Origin: Vitis vinifera
Lineage: Eukaryota > Streptophyta > Magnoliopsida > Vitales > Vitaceae
Direction: 5' to 3'
NCBI RefSeq assembly: GCF_030704535.1
Contig: NC_081822.1
Location: 940,001-1,004,000, forward strand
Length of the DNA stretch: 64,000 bases
The notes beneath the pieces were generated by a model, which did not search any database, was not told where the DNA came from, and was given only the letters and a program-made list of their open reading frames with translations. The stretch's first letter is position 1; the number at the start of each line of letters is the position of its first letter. This document shows, one piece after another, positions 38,450 through 50,971 of the stretch. The translations under genes and the position numbers were made by a program.

Positions 38450-38760
38450 TTATTTTATGATTTGGTGGAACATGGCCAACGACTCATACATTCATTAATC
38501 TTATGTTTCGTGTTGTATTGCAATAGAGAGTGTGTCAGCATACACATAGAGCAGGTGGCCCTGTCGGTTTGGGCCTTTGTTTGACAAGTCATTCGCATGA
38601 GTGACATGATTTATTCTAAGTAGTTGGTACGAATATATAAAATATTTTTGGAGTATAGTGTAAAGTTAGAAGGAACCATTTACTTTTGTTGTTTTTTTTC
38701 CTTAGAATAAGTGTGATGTGTCTCATTTGGGAATCAATTTGCTTACCTATTTGCCTTGAG
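38450..38760 (+). repeat. Diverged direct repeat, copy B
   Basis: This is the partner of 30147-30480, in the same orientation about 8.3 kb away on the far side of the nested retroelements. It holds no open frame of note. Confidence 0.7.
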
Positions 38761-40467
38761 TTCCCACCTAACTTGACCAATTCTCCCATTCACAAGTGGG
38801 CACGCACAGGCCCCCTTCTTCCAAGCATCCACTATATGTTCAAGTCTTATTCAATGAGGAATAAAGGGAAATTGGGTCATGAATAGTATTTTTACCACCA
38901 TGCCCACCTTTAATAAAAGTCAATAGCCTCTCTTTAGTAGAAACTTCTTTGTAATGACTCCAATGTTTCAACAACAGCGCCTGTAGTAAATAACCCTATA
39001 AGATATCACATGTTTCTCCAGCAAGTTTAAGAAAAATAGAAATACAGTCCCACTAAAAAATAGTCAACCACCAAAGAATACTTGGTATCACATGTTTTCG
39101 GATTTGAAGGAACCAGAAGACATTATCTCAAATCTATAAGATATCATACGTTCATCTTATAAATAAATATGTATTATCATTTGTTTTAATCTGCAATGAT
39201 CCCATGTGTAGAAAACATGTGACATTCTTAAATTCGTTTGGTTCTTGAAAAATACTAAAGAAAAAAAATATTTAAAAATAATAATTTGTCATATTTAATT
39301 ATATCATGAAAAATATGAAATATCATTAAATATTATTAAAATTAGTAAAAAAATTTATATATATTTAAATTATTTTAATATTTATGTAAAATAGTTAAAT
39401 AGATAAAATAAGTTTATGGTAATACATAAAAATAATTTATTGACTTTGAATATATATTTTTTAATTTTTTTTCTTTATAGTTTTCCTTTCTTATTTTATT
39501 TTCTTGACATTTTTTTTTTTTGAACTTTCCCATAATCAAACATGGCTTTAGGGTTTCAACTATATATCAAAACAACTAAATATCTCAATTTTAACACATA
39601 TTCTCTTAGAGTCCGTCAAATTATAACCATTTGAGTCTAAATTCAAAACTATTGATTTGTTTATAAAAACTTATCACTTAAATCTCTTATACAACTTCTA
39701 ACATATTCAAGTCTTACATGATATAAATGGTGTGAGGTTTAAATGCTTAATATAAAAAATAATAAATGAAAAATAAGAATCATAACATAAAATTAATAAA
39801 AATAATTTATTTGTTATATCATTTTATGTTTTTAAAGGGTCAATCCACTTATAACGTTTTCATGAATAATGCTTTCATCTTTTACTATTTGTATATAAAT
39901 TTAAAACAAAAGCTTTTAAATAATGCTAAATTCTAATTCAATCACATGTTAAATTCTAATTAAAAATTTTAGATTCTTCGAAATTTGAAAATCTCATACC
40001 ATCCCATTAATTTTTTATAAACAAAACGCAACTTAGGGTTAAATGATGCTTCTTGAATCCTCGGGATACTTCATTATCGAGATGGGATATTTTGATCGGT
40101 CATTTAATGTTAAACATTGCAGGCCGTCAAATAAAAATTTAAGACGATGATTAAGGAACCCATGTGCATGTCCCATTCGCAGCGTTGCTGCAATTGACAA
40201 CTCGCACCACACGTGTTTAACGCCACAATTGCGCCGGACTCTTGTCTTTATTCAACCTGTCCTCCTTGTCTAACCCTCTTTCAGGACACTGGTCCTAGTT
40301 AATGCACCAATCACCATATTGATGATTTGACGCTAACATGGTTTTTTTTGCCTTTCTCTTTCTTTTTCTTTTTCAAAGCATCAAGTCTCCCCTCTCGATC
40401 ACTTCCAAATTTCTAATATCATGAAAGTCTATCTTCCACCAACCCCACTCTTTCTTTCTCGTGTTCC
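38761..40467. other. AT-rich intergenic DNA and GT47 promoter
   Basis: The stretch is AT-rich, with one MITE candidate listed separately. DNA from about 40130 becomes more balanced and C/T-rich (40330-40460), fitting the promoter and leader of the GT47 gene. No other gene is seen. Confidence 0.5.
39233..39545. mobile_element. MITE-like element with weak inverted ends
   Basis: The left end 'ttcgtttggttcttgaaaaa' is an imperfect inverted match to the right end 'ctttcccataatcaaacatg'. The interior is AT-rich and non-coding. The ends resemble those of the candidate at 32331-32632, which may be the same family. Confidence 0.4.
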
Positions 40468-42003
40468 ATGTCTTCCAGAAAGCACCCATCTCTGTCTTCA
40501 GTTCCACAGGCGCCGGGGACGGATGGTTATCAGGGTTACACCTTCAAAGACAAAGACACCCATGTCGCGAGTGTCATGAAACCCCACTTCAAATACGGTC
40601 TCTATCTCTTTTTCTTTCTCACCATCTGGTTTCTTCTGCTTTTCTTCTGGTTTCCCTCCACAAAACCGGCCGTTTCTCCTCCCATTATTCAGAATTCGAA
40701 TAGTCATGTGCAAAATCCGCCGGCGGAGAAGGTGCAAGTGAAACTGGAGGAGAAAGTGCAGGTGAAACCGGCGGAGAAGGCACAGGTGAAGCCGGCGGAG
40801 AAAGCCCATGTGAAGCCGGCGAAGAAAGCGTCGGTATTGGTGTACGTCTATGAACTGCCGCCGAAGTTCAACATTGGTCTCCTCAAGGAGTGCCGCCGTC
40901 TGAATGTGTACACGGATATGTGTCCACACGTGGCGAACTGTGGACTTGGGCAGCCGATTTTGGAGATGGGGTCGAGCTGGTTCGCGACCCACCAGTTCAT
41001 CGCGGAGATGATATTTCACGCGCGGATGGAGAACCATCCATGTCGCACGCGCGATCCGGAGAAGGCGGACTTGTTCTACGTGCCATTTTACGGAGGACTC
41101 CACGCATCGAGCAAGTTTCGGGAGAGTAACCTGGCGGCGCGTGATGCTTTAGCGGTGGAACTGGTGGAGTACATCCACCGACAGCGGTGGTGGCGGCGGA
41201 ATCACGGCGCGGACCACTTCTTGGCGCTGGGGAGGACGGCGTGGGACTTCATGAGAACCGACGGTGGCACTGACTTTGGAGCAAACCGTCTCTTGAATCT
41301 GCCACCTGTCAAAAACATGTCGGTGTTGACCGTGGAAAGACACCCATGGGAAGGCTCGAACCAGTACGGCATCCCCTATCCCTCCTACTTCCACCCCTCC
41401 ACGTCCAACGAGATCCTGACGTGGCAGAACCGTATGCGGCTGCAGCGCCGACTCCACCTCTTCTCTTTTATCGGGGCTCCGAGGAACGGCGTGGAGAAGG
41501 CGGCGATCAGGGACGAGGTCATAAAACAGTGCGCCGAGTCAGCACGGTGCCACCTCCTGAAATGCGGCAGCGGAGCGAGTCAATGCCACGAGCCAACTCA
41601 GGTGCTCAACGTCATGACCCAGTCGGAGTTCTGCATCCAAGCCCCCGGCGACTCGTTCACGCGACGATCCACCTTCGACTCATTTCTCGCCGGTTGTATC
41701 CCGGTCTTTGTCTCACCCCACACAGCGTATTCTCAGTACTCATGGTTCCTCCCATCCGACCACACCACCTACTCCGTCTTCATCGGAGACGAGAACCCCA
41801 GCATAGAAGCTGAACTTCTGAAGATTCCAAACGATCAAATACAGAAAATGAGAAACAGAGTCATAAATTTGATTCCAAATCTCACGTATATTCACCCAAA
41901 CAGTAGTGATTTCGGTTTCACCGACGCCGTCGATGTTGCACTGGGGAAATTGTCCGATTACGTGAAGTCCAAGTTACGAGGACATGGCGTGACGGTCCAT
42001 TGA
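40468..42003 (+). CDS. GT47 glycosyltransferase, MUR3-like xyloglucan galactosyltransferase family
   Basis: A single exon of 511 residues. It is a type II Golgi membrane protein: a cytosolic N-tail, a transmembrane helix at about residues 45-62, a stalk, and an exostosin-type catalytic domain from about 123 to 470 starting 'VLVYVYELPPKFN'. Conserved parts include 'GSSWFATHQF', 'ADLFYVPFYGG', 'FSFIGAPR' and 'QSEFCIQAPGDSFTRRSTFDS'. MUR3 and its relatives transfer galactose or other sugars to xyloglucan; the exact acceptor cannot be assigned from sequence. The stalk (about 86-120) is built of repeats of the type V-K-P-A-E-K-A, recently expanded judging by near-identical DNA. The gene is GC-rich compared with its surroundings. 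Reverse-strand open frames inside it are shadows. Confidence 0.92.
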   Translation: MSSRKHPSLSSVPQAPGTDGYQGYTFKDKDTHVASVMKPHFKYGLYLFFFLTIWFLLLFFWFPSTKPAVSPPIIQNSNSHVQNPPAEKVQVKLEEKVQVKPAEKAQVKPAEKAHVKPAKKASVLVYVYELPPKFNIGLLKECRRLNVYTDMCPHVANCGLGQPILEMGSSWFATHQFIAEMIFHARMENHPCRTRDPEKADLFYVPFYGGLHASSKFRESNLAARDALAVELVEYIHRQRWWRRNHGADHFLALGRTAWDFMRTDGGTDFGANRLLNLPPVKNMSVLTVERHPWEGSNQYGIPYPSYFHPSTSNEILTWQNRMRLQRRLHLFSFIGAPRNGVEKAAIRDEVIKQCAESARCHLLKCGSGASQCHEPTQVLNVMTQSEFCIQAPGDSFTRRSTFDSFLAGCIPVFVSPHTAYSQYSWFLPSDHTTYSVFIGDENPSIEAELLKIPNDQIQKMRNRVINLIPNLTYIHPNSSDFGFTDAVDVALGKLSDYVKSKLRGHGVTVH

Positions 42004-42542
42004 GATTTTTTCCAATGAATTAATTAATGTTTGCACATGACTCCCATCATTGAAAAATAATTAAGGGTGCGTTTGGAAGTTAGGTTGAAAGCACCTTCAT
42101 ACAAAAAATATGTGTACTTGATAAATGATAACTACTTTGTTTAAACATTATTATTATTTTATTATTTATGTCATTATAAAAAAAATATAATTTTTTATCT
42201 TTATAAACTCATGATACCAAATACCAACAAACATTTAAATAATTCTTTTAACTTTATTTTATAAAAATAAATAAATAAAGGGTGAGAACTTAAAAGGGAA
42301 TAATTTCATTATAGGCCAAAAAAACAAAAGGGGGAAAAAGTTCTCTCTATAGCGTGCACTTAAATAAATAAATAATCTAAGGTACATGTCTCTCACAGCT
42401 CTGGTGTTACAAAACAAGGGTATGCCAGAGGGACGCACAAATGATCTCATGGGTTAATAAATTATACTATCTCAAGGTTTTTTTTTTTTTTTTTTCTCTT
42501 TTTCTTTTCCTCCTTGGGTCTATCTGTGTCTTCAAACGGAGA
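42004..42542. other. Convergent 3' flanks of GT47 and carboxypeptidase genes
   Basis: AT-rich DNA with a T tract at about 42479-42496. The word 'gggtgcgtttgg' near 42065 resembles an end of plant DNA transposons, but no partner end was found. No gene is seen. Confidence 0.5.
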
Positions 42543-45500
42543 TCAGATGGGCATGACAGCAACAATTGGCCTACTGCACTTGCTCTTTGAAATTCTGGAA
42601 CAGAACATGAACAGCAACAGAATTGATGATAACATGAACAGCCTGAAATATGTTCTTATCTCCTGCATTCCAAACTCCAGAACCTCCACCTTCTTCCCAT
42701 ATCTGTTTCTCCTTTCCATTAAATACCCGTCAAGGTACTCATCTATGGACACCCACTTCTCAGAATTGGTCGTTGAAGGTTTTGAATGCTTTTTCTGCAG
42801 CTGCTGCGGCCCCATCTTGAAGATAGTAAAGAATGCAGCAGACCAGTCATTGAGAACTCTCTGAAACCGGAAATTAATGCGTGATTATGAAACAATGATC
42901 ATACTTTTTTCCTGGAAGAAGAGAAGTTTTTTTTTTCACTAGCAAAATGACGTACATTGAAGGTGGTGAGGTCAATGGGGTTAAACATTTTGAAGCAGTC
43001 CTTCGAAGACGCTGTTCCATCTCCATAAATCTGCAGGGAATGCATAAAAGTCAAGGAACCATCATATGTAAGAGTGCTGCAATCGATAACAGTAAAGAAA
43101 GACTCTGCATTTCACGAACCTCGAAGGTGAAAGCCATGGGCACCCTTACAACATCATACATGTAATCTGTCGCTGTCCCATGAGCCAGATACCTGATTCA
43201 AGCACATATTGTAGGTCAAATTTTAAATGTTTTGCAAAACAATGAACATGTTCAAATTGTAAAAGGTTTTGTTATTTCGAGTTCCAAATTGGCCTTGGAT
43301 TATACAACATTATTATGAGAAGTAAGAACTGGTAAAAGTGGTACACCCTTGATATTATCTACACAGTTGTCGGTGCTAACCAGCTACTGGTTTCACTCTT
43401 CCTGTCCTTTGTGTCACTATGTGGGTGGCAGATTAGCAGTACTAGCATAACACAGAAAGGACAAGGACCACCTGGTACGTAACTAACAGCCTGCCCAGCT
43501 CTATGACCCCTGAAGATTGCCCGACCTAATGGCCCTAAGCCCTAGTATAAAGGCACTGAATGAGAAATGAGGCTCTCATTGCCTCTATATTTGAGGTATC
43601 ACACCAGGGGGCACCAGGATCAATCCTTCTCCAGAAGCTTGTTACTTGTCCTGAACTAGCTTTATAGAGTTCAACAACAATGCCACTGACTAATATACAA
43701 AAGTGATCTACGAGCCTACATTGGACCCAAAAGGTCAAGTTGAGTCCTAAAGTGAAAGATTTCTAGGTTTGAATTGACATTGGCCTTAACCCCATTTGGA
43801 TCAGAAGGTTGTTAATTGTTATGCTTTCATAATCATATGGTTCTCAGTATCAGGGATACAAACCCGACAGAGCCTCCTCCTGATCCAATCATGCAACGGT
43901 CTTGGCAGTGAAGATGGTTCAGTTCTTCAAGCAACCGCCTCATCTGTTGTGAAGGCAATCCATCAGGGGTTGTGTTTCTGTGGTCATATGGCATGAATAG
44001 AGCCTGAAAAAACAAGAGTTAATAGTAAGAACAGGAACACCGAAGGTATATAACAAACAACCCATACAAAAAGGAAAACAAGAAAAACCCACTCACAAAA
44101 TATAAAAGAAAACCCATCGGCTACAACCGACCAGAATATGATAGAAAAATGTTACAAAATAACCAAATACTTTTTAACACATATTTGTCAATAACAGGAT
44201 GTGGCTACTTCATATCTCATCAGTAACAAAAGTTCCTATTGACAATCAACTCAATCTCCAACTCTCTGATGGCATCAAGACAAAACATCTTGTCAACAAC
44301 TTAACACAAATATTAATTTTAAAAAATAAATGAATTCATCAATCTACCCCTATTTGTTCCTTTTAATCAGCCAAAAGTATGATAAGAAAATAGAATTATC
44401 CCAAGCCAGTGCCTCTAAATCCATTTTCTACAATGAAACCATACTATGTGTCAAGATTAAGTCAAGCTGAGAAATCAATGGTTTGAGATTGGCTTGGTTA
44501 AACTAATGTCAAGCTGGATCTAAACTTAAAGTCGGCCAACCTCAACTTCCTCCATTTGGAAATGGCTGGGATCTTGAGCAGAGACTGAACAGGGCTAATA
44601 ATATAGGACCTTAAAGTCAAAAATCAACACTGCAAACAGCAACATGGGACACTAACAGGAAAATTAGCATGATTTACCTCCATTCCAGAGTGCACATTAA
44701 CCCATATATGTGGATCAAATGATATGGAGAGTTTCCGCATTATTTGAGTCTCAGGCTCACTAAAAGGAGCAGTTCCAGGATTTTCTTCATATGGATCATA
44801 ATCCTATAATTAAAGAATCAGAGATAGAAAAATTAAATGATAAAAGAAAAAGAACGGAAAAGTCCCACCACCAAACAACATAACACTGAATTTGCAATAC
44901 AACATTTAAATGGTTAAGTGATTAATACAGAGATGGATGGAAAAACTTTTACAATTATGAATGCAGTAGTTCACTGTAAATCATTTTTAAGTGGATCTGC
45001 TCCCAGCATATCTACCGTAAGTACTGCAGTATAACCAATAAAGCTTTAAAAATGTAAGTAAATGAATGCATAACAAACCTTCTCCTTTTTGCCCCAGTCT
45101 ACACTCCAATTCCGATTGAGATCAACACCTCTCCCTGCCACACAATTGAACATGAGTAATCCATAAATTTCCAAGCCATCAAATATTGTGTTTAAGGACA
45201 AAAAAGTAAGACATAGCACCATTTCTCCTCTCACAGAGTTCTCCTGCTTCAACAAGTTTGCGTCCATTCAAATTTTCCATTGGCACCACCTGATAAATCA
45301 TCAGAGATTAGCATTCCAAGTATTACCGAAGTTCTTCACTGGCTCAGACACGTTTCAGACTTCCCAATATATTAATCATGTACCAAAGATCAATATGTGG
45401 TGTAAGATACAAAGAAATAAACGTGAAAAACAGAGAAACCCAAAAGCCTCAAGCTTATAATGGTGTCCTAAAAATGTAAAGGAAATTGACCCTATAAATA

Positions 45501-46769
45501 AAAACAAAGTAAATGGTGTTAAAATTCCATCAAATTATAATGCAATTGGACATTGATATCCACCATAGGCAAGATTTAGAACTCCATAAACTCTAGTTCA
45601 ATAAAATTACAAAGCTAGTGAACGAGGGAGACAAGCAGACAGGGTAAAGGGGTGGTGTTGAAAAACAAAATCCAGCTCCATCAATGTATACTAATACATT
45701 AGCAAAGAAACTATTGCAGTGATCAAATAAAAATTACCTTTATGACAAGCTTATCGAGTGTGCTGTTTAAAGAAATCGGATCCATGTTGGGTAGAAACTG
45801 TTCTTCACTCAACACTGATAGGACCCGCAATGCAAGTTCAGATGTAATGAGCTCCCTCCCATGCTGCCCAAAACTCTGGAAGACAAGGAATCATCTGTCA
45901 AAAAAACCAGCAAATACCAATCTGAGATATTCTATCCACTACATGTAAATTTGAAGATAAGGCCTGCAAAGTACTTTATAATCTGTCTTTTGTAATTTAT
46001 CAACTTACAAACTGCAAATTGAACAAATTATGTAAACAATGAATCAAACTCAATGATTGGTTTCTTCAAATATAAACCGACACCATGAAAATGTCCTGTA
46101 CTTACAAGAAGGATCCGAAACTTTGACCTGTCATCAATCTCTTTCCTGTTTCGGCAATAAGTAACTACTGTGACCTCCGCTTTGTAGCCTTGATTTCCAG
46201 TTTCAATTGTTTCCATCTATTTCATTTATAAATCATCAGAGCCCAAACACAAGAGCAATGAATCAAGAAAAGGGAAGAAAACAATAGTCACATCAAGAAT
46301 AAAAGCACTTACAGTGAATTTATCTGGGTGCCGATGGACCAAGTTGCTTATCTCTTCCATCAAAAGCCCACTGCAAAATTTCACAGAACCCTCCAATAAA
46401 ATTTCCCAGGCCCCAGATAATGAAAAACCCAAGATTCCACAACCCTATTCCCTTTTCATTTTCCCCACAATTTCTCAGCAAGCAAACGGTTAAAATCAAC
46501 CTTCTCCTCCCCCATCCAGATTTTCTTCCCAATTATTCCAAAAAACCATCGAATTCACAACTAACCCTCAATTCAGCAACCAAGAACCCAAAGAAAAATA
46601 AAATAAAAACAAAAATTGAATACCTGGAATGGTAAAGATCGCCATTGATGGGCGTAAAGGAAGGTGGAGTCAGATTATCCTTGCCATTAACAGGTGAGAA
46701 AAAAACAAAGAACACCAGCGGAAAAAAGAACTGTCGCAACGGATTTGAGAGAGAAAGGAGACAACCCAT
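42543..46769 (-). CDS. M14 zinc metallocarboxypeptidase, At5g42320-like
   Basis: Eleven minus-strand exons join in frame to about 436 residues: 46624-46769, 46313-46370, 46106-46216, 45738-45875, 45220-45289, 45079-45134, 44678-44803, 43864-44003, 43120-43192, 42956-43030 and 42543-42860. The N-terminus is a hydrophobic signal peptide (about 12-28), so the enzyme enters the secretory pathway. The zinc ligands fit M14: H110 and E113 in 'FGQHGREL', and H231 in 'VNVHSG'. R182 in 'LNRNW' fits substrate carboxylate binding, and E306 in 'FTFE' is the likely catalytic glutamate. A hydrophobic helix near 395-418 suggests a type I membrane anchor. M14 enzymes remove C-terminal residues from peptides; the substrate is unknown. 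In Arabidopsis the homolog lies next to At5g42310, matching CRP1 here. Confidence 0.93.
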
Positions 46770-48728
46770 CTGAAATCTGAGCTGATTTTTTCATTTCACT
46801 TCATCTCGTCTGAATTTGTTGGCTGTTTCCCAGATTTTGAACAGTGGGAATAACGAATAGAACGAAGACTTCGAATCATAGAGAGAGAAAGACTTGTCAG
46901 GTTGTCTTTGATTTTGCACCTTCAACGGTTGTGATTTTCCGGCATAGATCGGATGCCAGTCGCATGCTTCTCCATTTTATACTTTTTTTCTCTTTCTTGT
47001 TTATTTTCGATGCATCCAACTACACATTAATCTAATTAAAGACTGCAAATGATTTATACGAAATTATTGACAAGTGTGTGTATGTTACGAGGTTGTGATA
47101 TTTCCACGATGTTTTTCTTCCTTCCACGGCTTCGGCATTTTCGCTTTTATTTTCTTTGGAGTGAAATCCGTTCGAAAATCATCAGATTAAGGACCCGGGT
47201 GGGTTTTTTGGGCACCGTCTCGCCCAAATCAAAAGGGTTTGGGATAAAGATAAATAGGATAAAAATGAGTTTGAGAAATTTTTACAAACTTGGACAGGGT
47301 GGTTCGCATACACGTTTGTCCTACTTTATTTATTTATTTTTAATGCTTTGACTTTTTAAATATAAATAAATACTTTTCATAAAAATAAATTATAAATATT
47401 TATAATAGTTTTTATTCATATAATTATAAATTATAATAAATTTTTAAATTTTAAAAATGAAAAATTTTGAAAAATATTTACAAGTACAACAAAGCGAGTA
47501 TAGAAAATGAAATGGAAATGAGAATATGTATAAATAAATGAGACGGAGTTAGAATAAGGGTGACCTATACCAAACTCACTCCCGATATTATCCCTATAGA
47601 TTGTGTTTCCTTGATCAAGTTTGAGTTAAATAATGATTCAAAGTAATGTGACATCCGGTTAATGTTTTTATAATATTTATAATATTTATAATTTATATTA
47701 TAATATAATTATAGTTATTTTATATTATTTTTAAAATAATTTAAAAAAAAATCATATATTTTCATTTTTTATATTGATACGTTCATTTATTTTTTTATTT
47801 ATTATTATTATCTTTAAATATGATATCATTTAATAAAAAAATTTATTATGGTTCAACCTAAACTAAAATTTGTTCATATAAACCTACTATTATTAGTTTA
47901 ACTTGACTAATTTGAACTTGAAAAAAAAATGATTAAATTGGATTTACGATGGATATCCCCAATAGGGTGAGATTATTGAGTGTTTATTAATTTGGATTAG
48001 GTTCAAATTAACCACAAATTGAATTCAACTATCCAAATGAAAACCTAATTTAAACTTAAAAATATTTGTTAATCGATATCCTTTATTAAAATAATTGCAC
48101 ACCATTTACATGTACTATAATAAATTTTATATCTAAAATAAAAAAAGTTAATTTCATTCCTCTCCCTTAATGTGATTAATGTGTTTGTAAAGTGTCATAC
48201 ATCATAATTAGTTCTAATGACTTTTATGATTTTAAAATGTTCACACTGTCATTAGAAATCTACTACTAATAAAATTTTAGAAATGATTTTTTTATTTGAT
48301 GTAAAATATCACAATCACCTCGATGGAACACGATAAGAATGTCATGGTTTACATGAGATTGTGGGCCCAATAAGAATACTTATACAAAGTCTTACATTAG
48401 GGTTGAGAATTTTTTTAATATCATCATAACAAGAAAGTCCCGTCTATGAGATTATGGGCCCACTTGAAACACTTAATCAATCATTTTTAACAATGTGCTT
48501 CCTTACAATCAATGATTTGGAAATCGAATCAAGTTAATCTAACCAATTGAACTGTAAATTAATGTAATTTATGTTTTAAATAAACCTTTTTAACGATTTT
48601 ATAGTTGGGCATATGACTAACCCAAGAGCGGCTGATTTTGACTTAATTGGCAAAGTTAAGTGGCTATCTACTAATGTTATTTTTTTCCTGCATTTTAAAA
48701 ATAAGAAAAGACAAAATAATAAAATTTA

Positions 48729-48895
48729 TTTAATAAAACATTTTAATTGGTCATTGGTTTTGGGAACCGTATTAGAGATAGCATAGCCTAGTTTGGAATT
48801 TGTATGCAATCCATAAAATTGAAGGTCAACATATGGTACTGAATTTAGTACCATACAAAAATTTGATGACCAATTAAAAATCGTTTTATCATTGA
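48729..48895. mobile_element. MITE candidate with 25-30 bp inverted ends
   Basis: The left arm 'taataaaacattttaattgg' continuing 'tcat' (48731-48754) pairs with the right arm at 48863-48893, whose reverse complement contains 'ttttaattggtcatc'. A perfect hairpin lies inside, with 'tatggtact' at 48832-48840 and 'agtaccata' at 48846-48854. About 165 bp, non-coding. Confidence 0.6.
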
Positions 48896-49240
48896 AAAAA
48901 AAAAGTGTTGTACCATATTCAGTAATTGTTTTTATTTATTTTTATTTTGAGCTTAAGTTTTCTTTTTTGTTTTTTTTTTTTAAATTATTTTTTGACTTTT
49001 CATTTCTTGTATCTTTATGCAATGATCCAGAATGAAATTTGAAGTTGGGTATGATTGGTAGATGATTTATTAGAGATATGGAAAAGTATGGGCGACCAAA
49101 GTCACGTGATGGCATCACGTGACGCCTTGAACCGGCTAACCCCCCTCGAAATTGAGGAAAAAGTGGGTAAACCTTTTTGGTTGTTGCACTTGCACATGGC
49201 TCACCCCTAAGCATTGTTTAGTTATGCTTTTATGATATAC

Positions 49241-49494
49241 ACCTGTTTAGTAACTGTTCCAAAATAGTATTTGAATTTTTTTTTTGTGAAATATTCTATA
49301 TGTTTGTAAAATTATTTTTAAAAATAGTCATAAAAAAATTAAAAATAATTAAAAAATATTTTTATAAAAATATCTACTCTTCTATTTTTAAAAATAAAAA
49401 ACAAAATGTAATTTTTTGATTATTAAACGTATTTTCTTGTTTTTTTTTTCTAAAAAATAAAAATTATTCTAAAAAATAGTTGCTAAATATGCCC
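49241..49494. mobile_element. hAT-like MITE candidate
   Basis: The left end 'tgtttagtaactgttcc' pairs with the right end 'aatagttgctaaatatgc' as imperfect terminal inverted repeats around 250 bp of AT-rich DNA. Ends of the kind 'gtttggtaac...gttaccaaac' are usual for hAT-type MITEs. Family assignment is tentative. Confidence 0.5.
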
Positions 49495-50168
49495 ATTGTT
49501 TTCATTTTTAATATTGGTATTCTAAAAATAATTTTGATAACCTCAATCTATTTTTTTCCTTTTTCTAAAATTTTAGTAACAAAAATGATAAAATTTTACA
49601 TTTTTCTAATTAAAAAAAAGACTCTTCAAACAAATAAAATTGGAAATTATACTCAAATTCATTAATAATTTTTCAAAATATTAAAAGTTGTATTTCAATC
49701 AATTTTAAAATAAATTTATCAAAGATTAAATATAGCAATTATTTCTATTTCTACTTCTACTATAACGATTTTGTATTGTATAGTTATAACCTCTCATATT
49801 TTGTAGTTTTGGAAAAATGAAATAAAATTGAAATTACACACATGTTTAATACCTATAAAAATTAAAAATATAATTGAAAAACATTTATATTTTCTATTTG
49901 GAGAAATAGTAAATAGAGAAAGGAAAAGTGTATCAAAATGCATTTCTTTAAGAAATTGATATTATGCTTTGATTAATTGCTTTTTTAGGGTATCAAAGGA
50001 AGATATAAAGAAATGAAAATTAAATACAAAGAAATAGAAGTAAGATGCACTACACTATAACCATTTAAAAAATATAAGATGATGAGACATATTTTATTAT
50101 ATGACCTTTTTTTTGTTGCAATTTTTTGGGCTTAAGCTATGTTAAAATTTGAATTTACTTTGCAAAAG

Positions 50169-50380
50169 TTAAGAGTCTATTTGGCCGTGTGGTTTAAAAA
50201 AATATAGAAAATCATTTTTTAAAATTTCTAATATTGTTTTGTTATTATATTTTTAAACAATTTTTAAAAGAAAGTGAAAAAATGGATCCATTTGAAGAAA
50301 AAAGTTGTTTTTAAAGAAACAGTTTTTAAAAACTTTTAAAAACTAGTTCCAAAAATTATGACCAAATGCGCCTTAAGACT
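50169..50380. mobile_element. MITE candidate
   Basis: The left end 'taagagtctatttggcc' pairs with the right end 'gaccaaatgcgccttaag' in inverted orientation. The interior is 210 bp, AT-rich and non-coding. The match is imperfect, so the copy is old or the ends are approximate. Confidence 0.5.
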
Positions 50381-50971
50381 CAATTTTGAATTCAACAAAA
50401 ACTTTTAAAGGTATTTTGATGATTTTACAGAGATGATTTATGATATAAATAAAATAATTTAATATAAAAACCAAGATACTGTTACTTTTTTAAAAAGTAA
50501 AGTTTTTAGCTTATTCAAATAAATTGTTTTATATTTAATAGAATTTTTATTTTTATGAAGCTATGGTTTTGAGGTTGGGCTTCTACTTAAAAAAAAAGAA
50601 ATTATTTCATACAAAATCTTAGTGAAAGAATTGACCCTTGAAGTACAAACTTCTACTTTTAAGTTTTATAAGAATTAGATGGGGTTTTAAGAAGCTTTTT
50701 TAGGTTAAAAAGTGTTTTTGAAAAATAATTAAGTATTTGATAAAATTTAGGAAATATTTTTAAAAATATAAAAAATCACTTAAATAATAGAAACATTGTT
50801 AAAACACACTTTTAAATAGAAAACTTTCATTAAAGTATTTTGAATAAAAATTTTATAAAAACATTGTTAAACACGGGTTTGAAAAAATTTAGAAATGTTT
50901 TAAGAAACTTCATAAAAAATAATCCTTTTTCAACTTATGTAAGAGTATATTCTCTTTCAAAACTATCCAGA

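Larger units (their letters stand above)
46770..50971. other. Gene-poor AT-rich region
   Basis: The first hundred bases hold the carboxypeptidase leader and promoter. A GC-richer patch at 47080-47280 has an open frame without recognisable protein. The remainder is AT-rich and hosts at least three MITE candidates. No host gene is recognised. Confidence 0.55.

Noticed and set aside
40498-41103. 201-residue open frame on the minus strand
   Set aside because: It is the antisense of the GC-rich GT47 gene, which has a clear protein family match on the plus strand.
47049-47351. 100-residue open frame beyond the carboxypeptidase promoter
   Set aside because: No family match is apparent and the surroundings are repeat-like. 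Support is insufficient for a gene.
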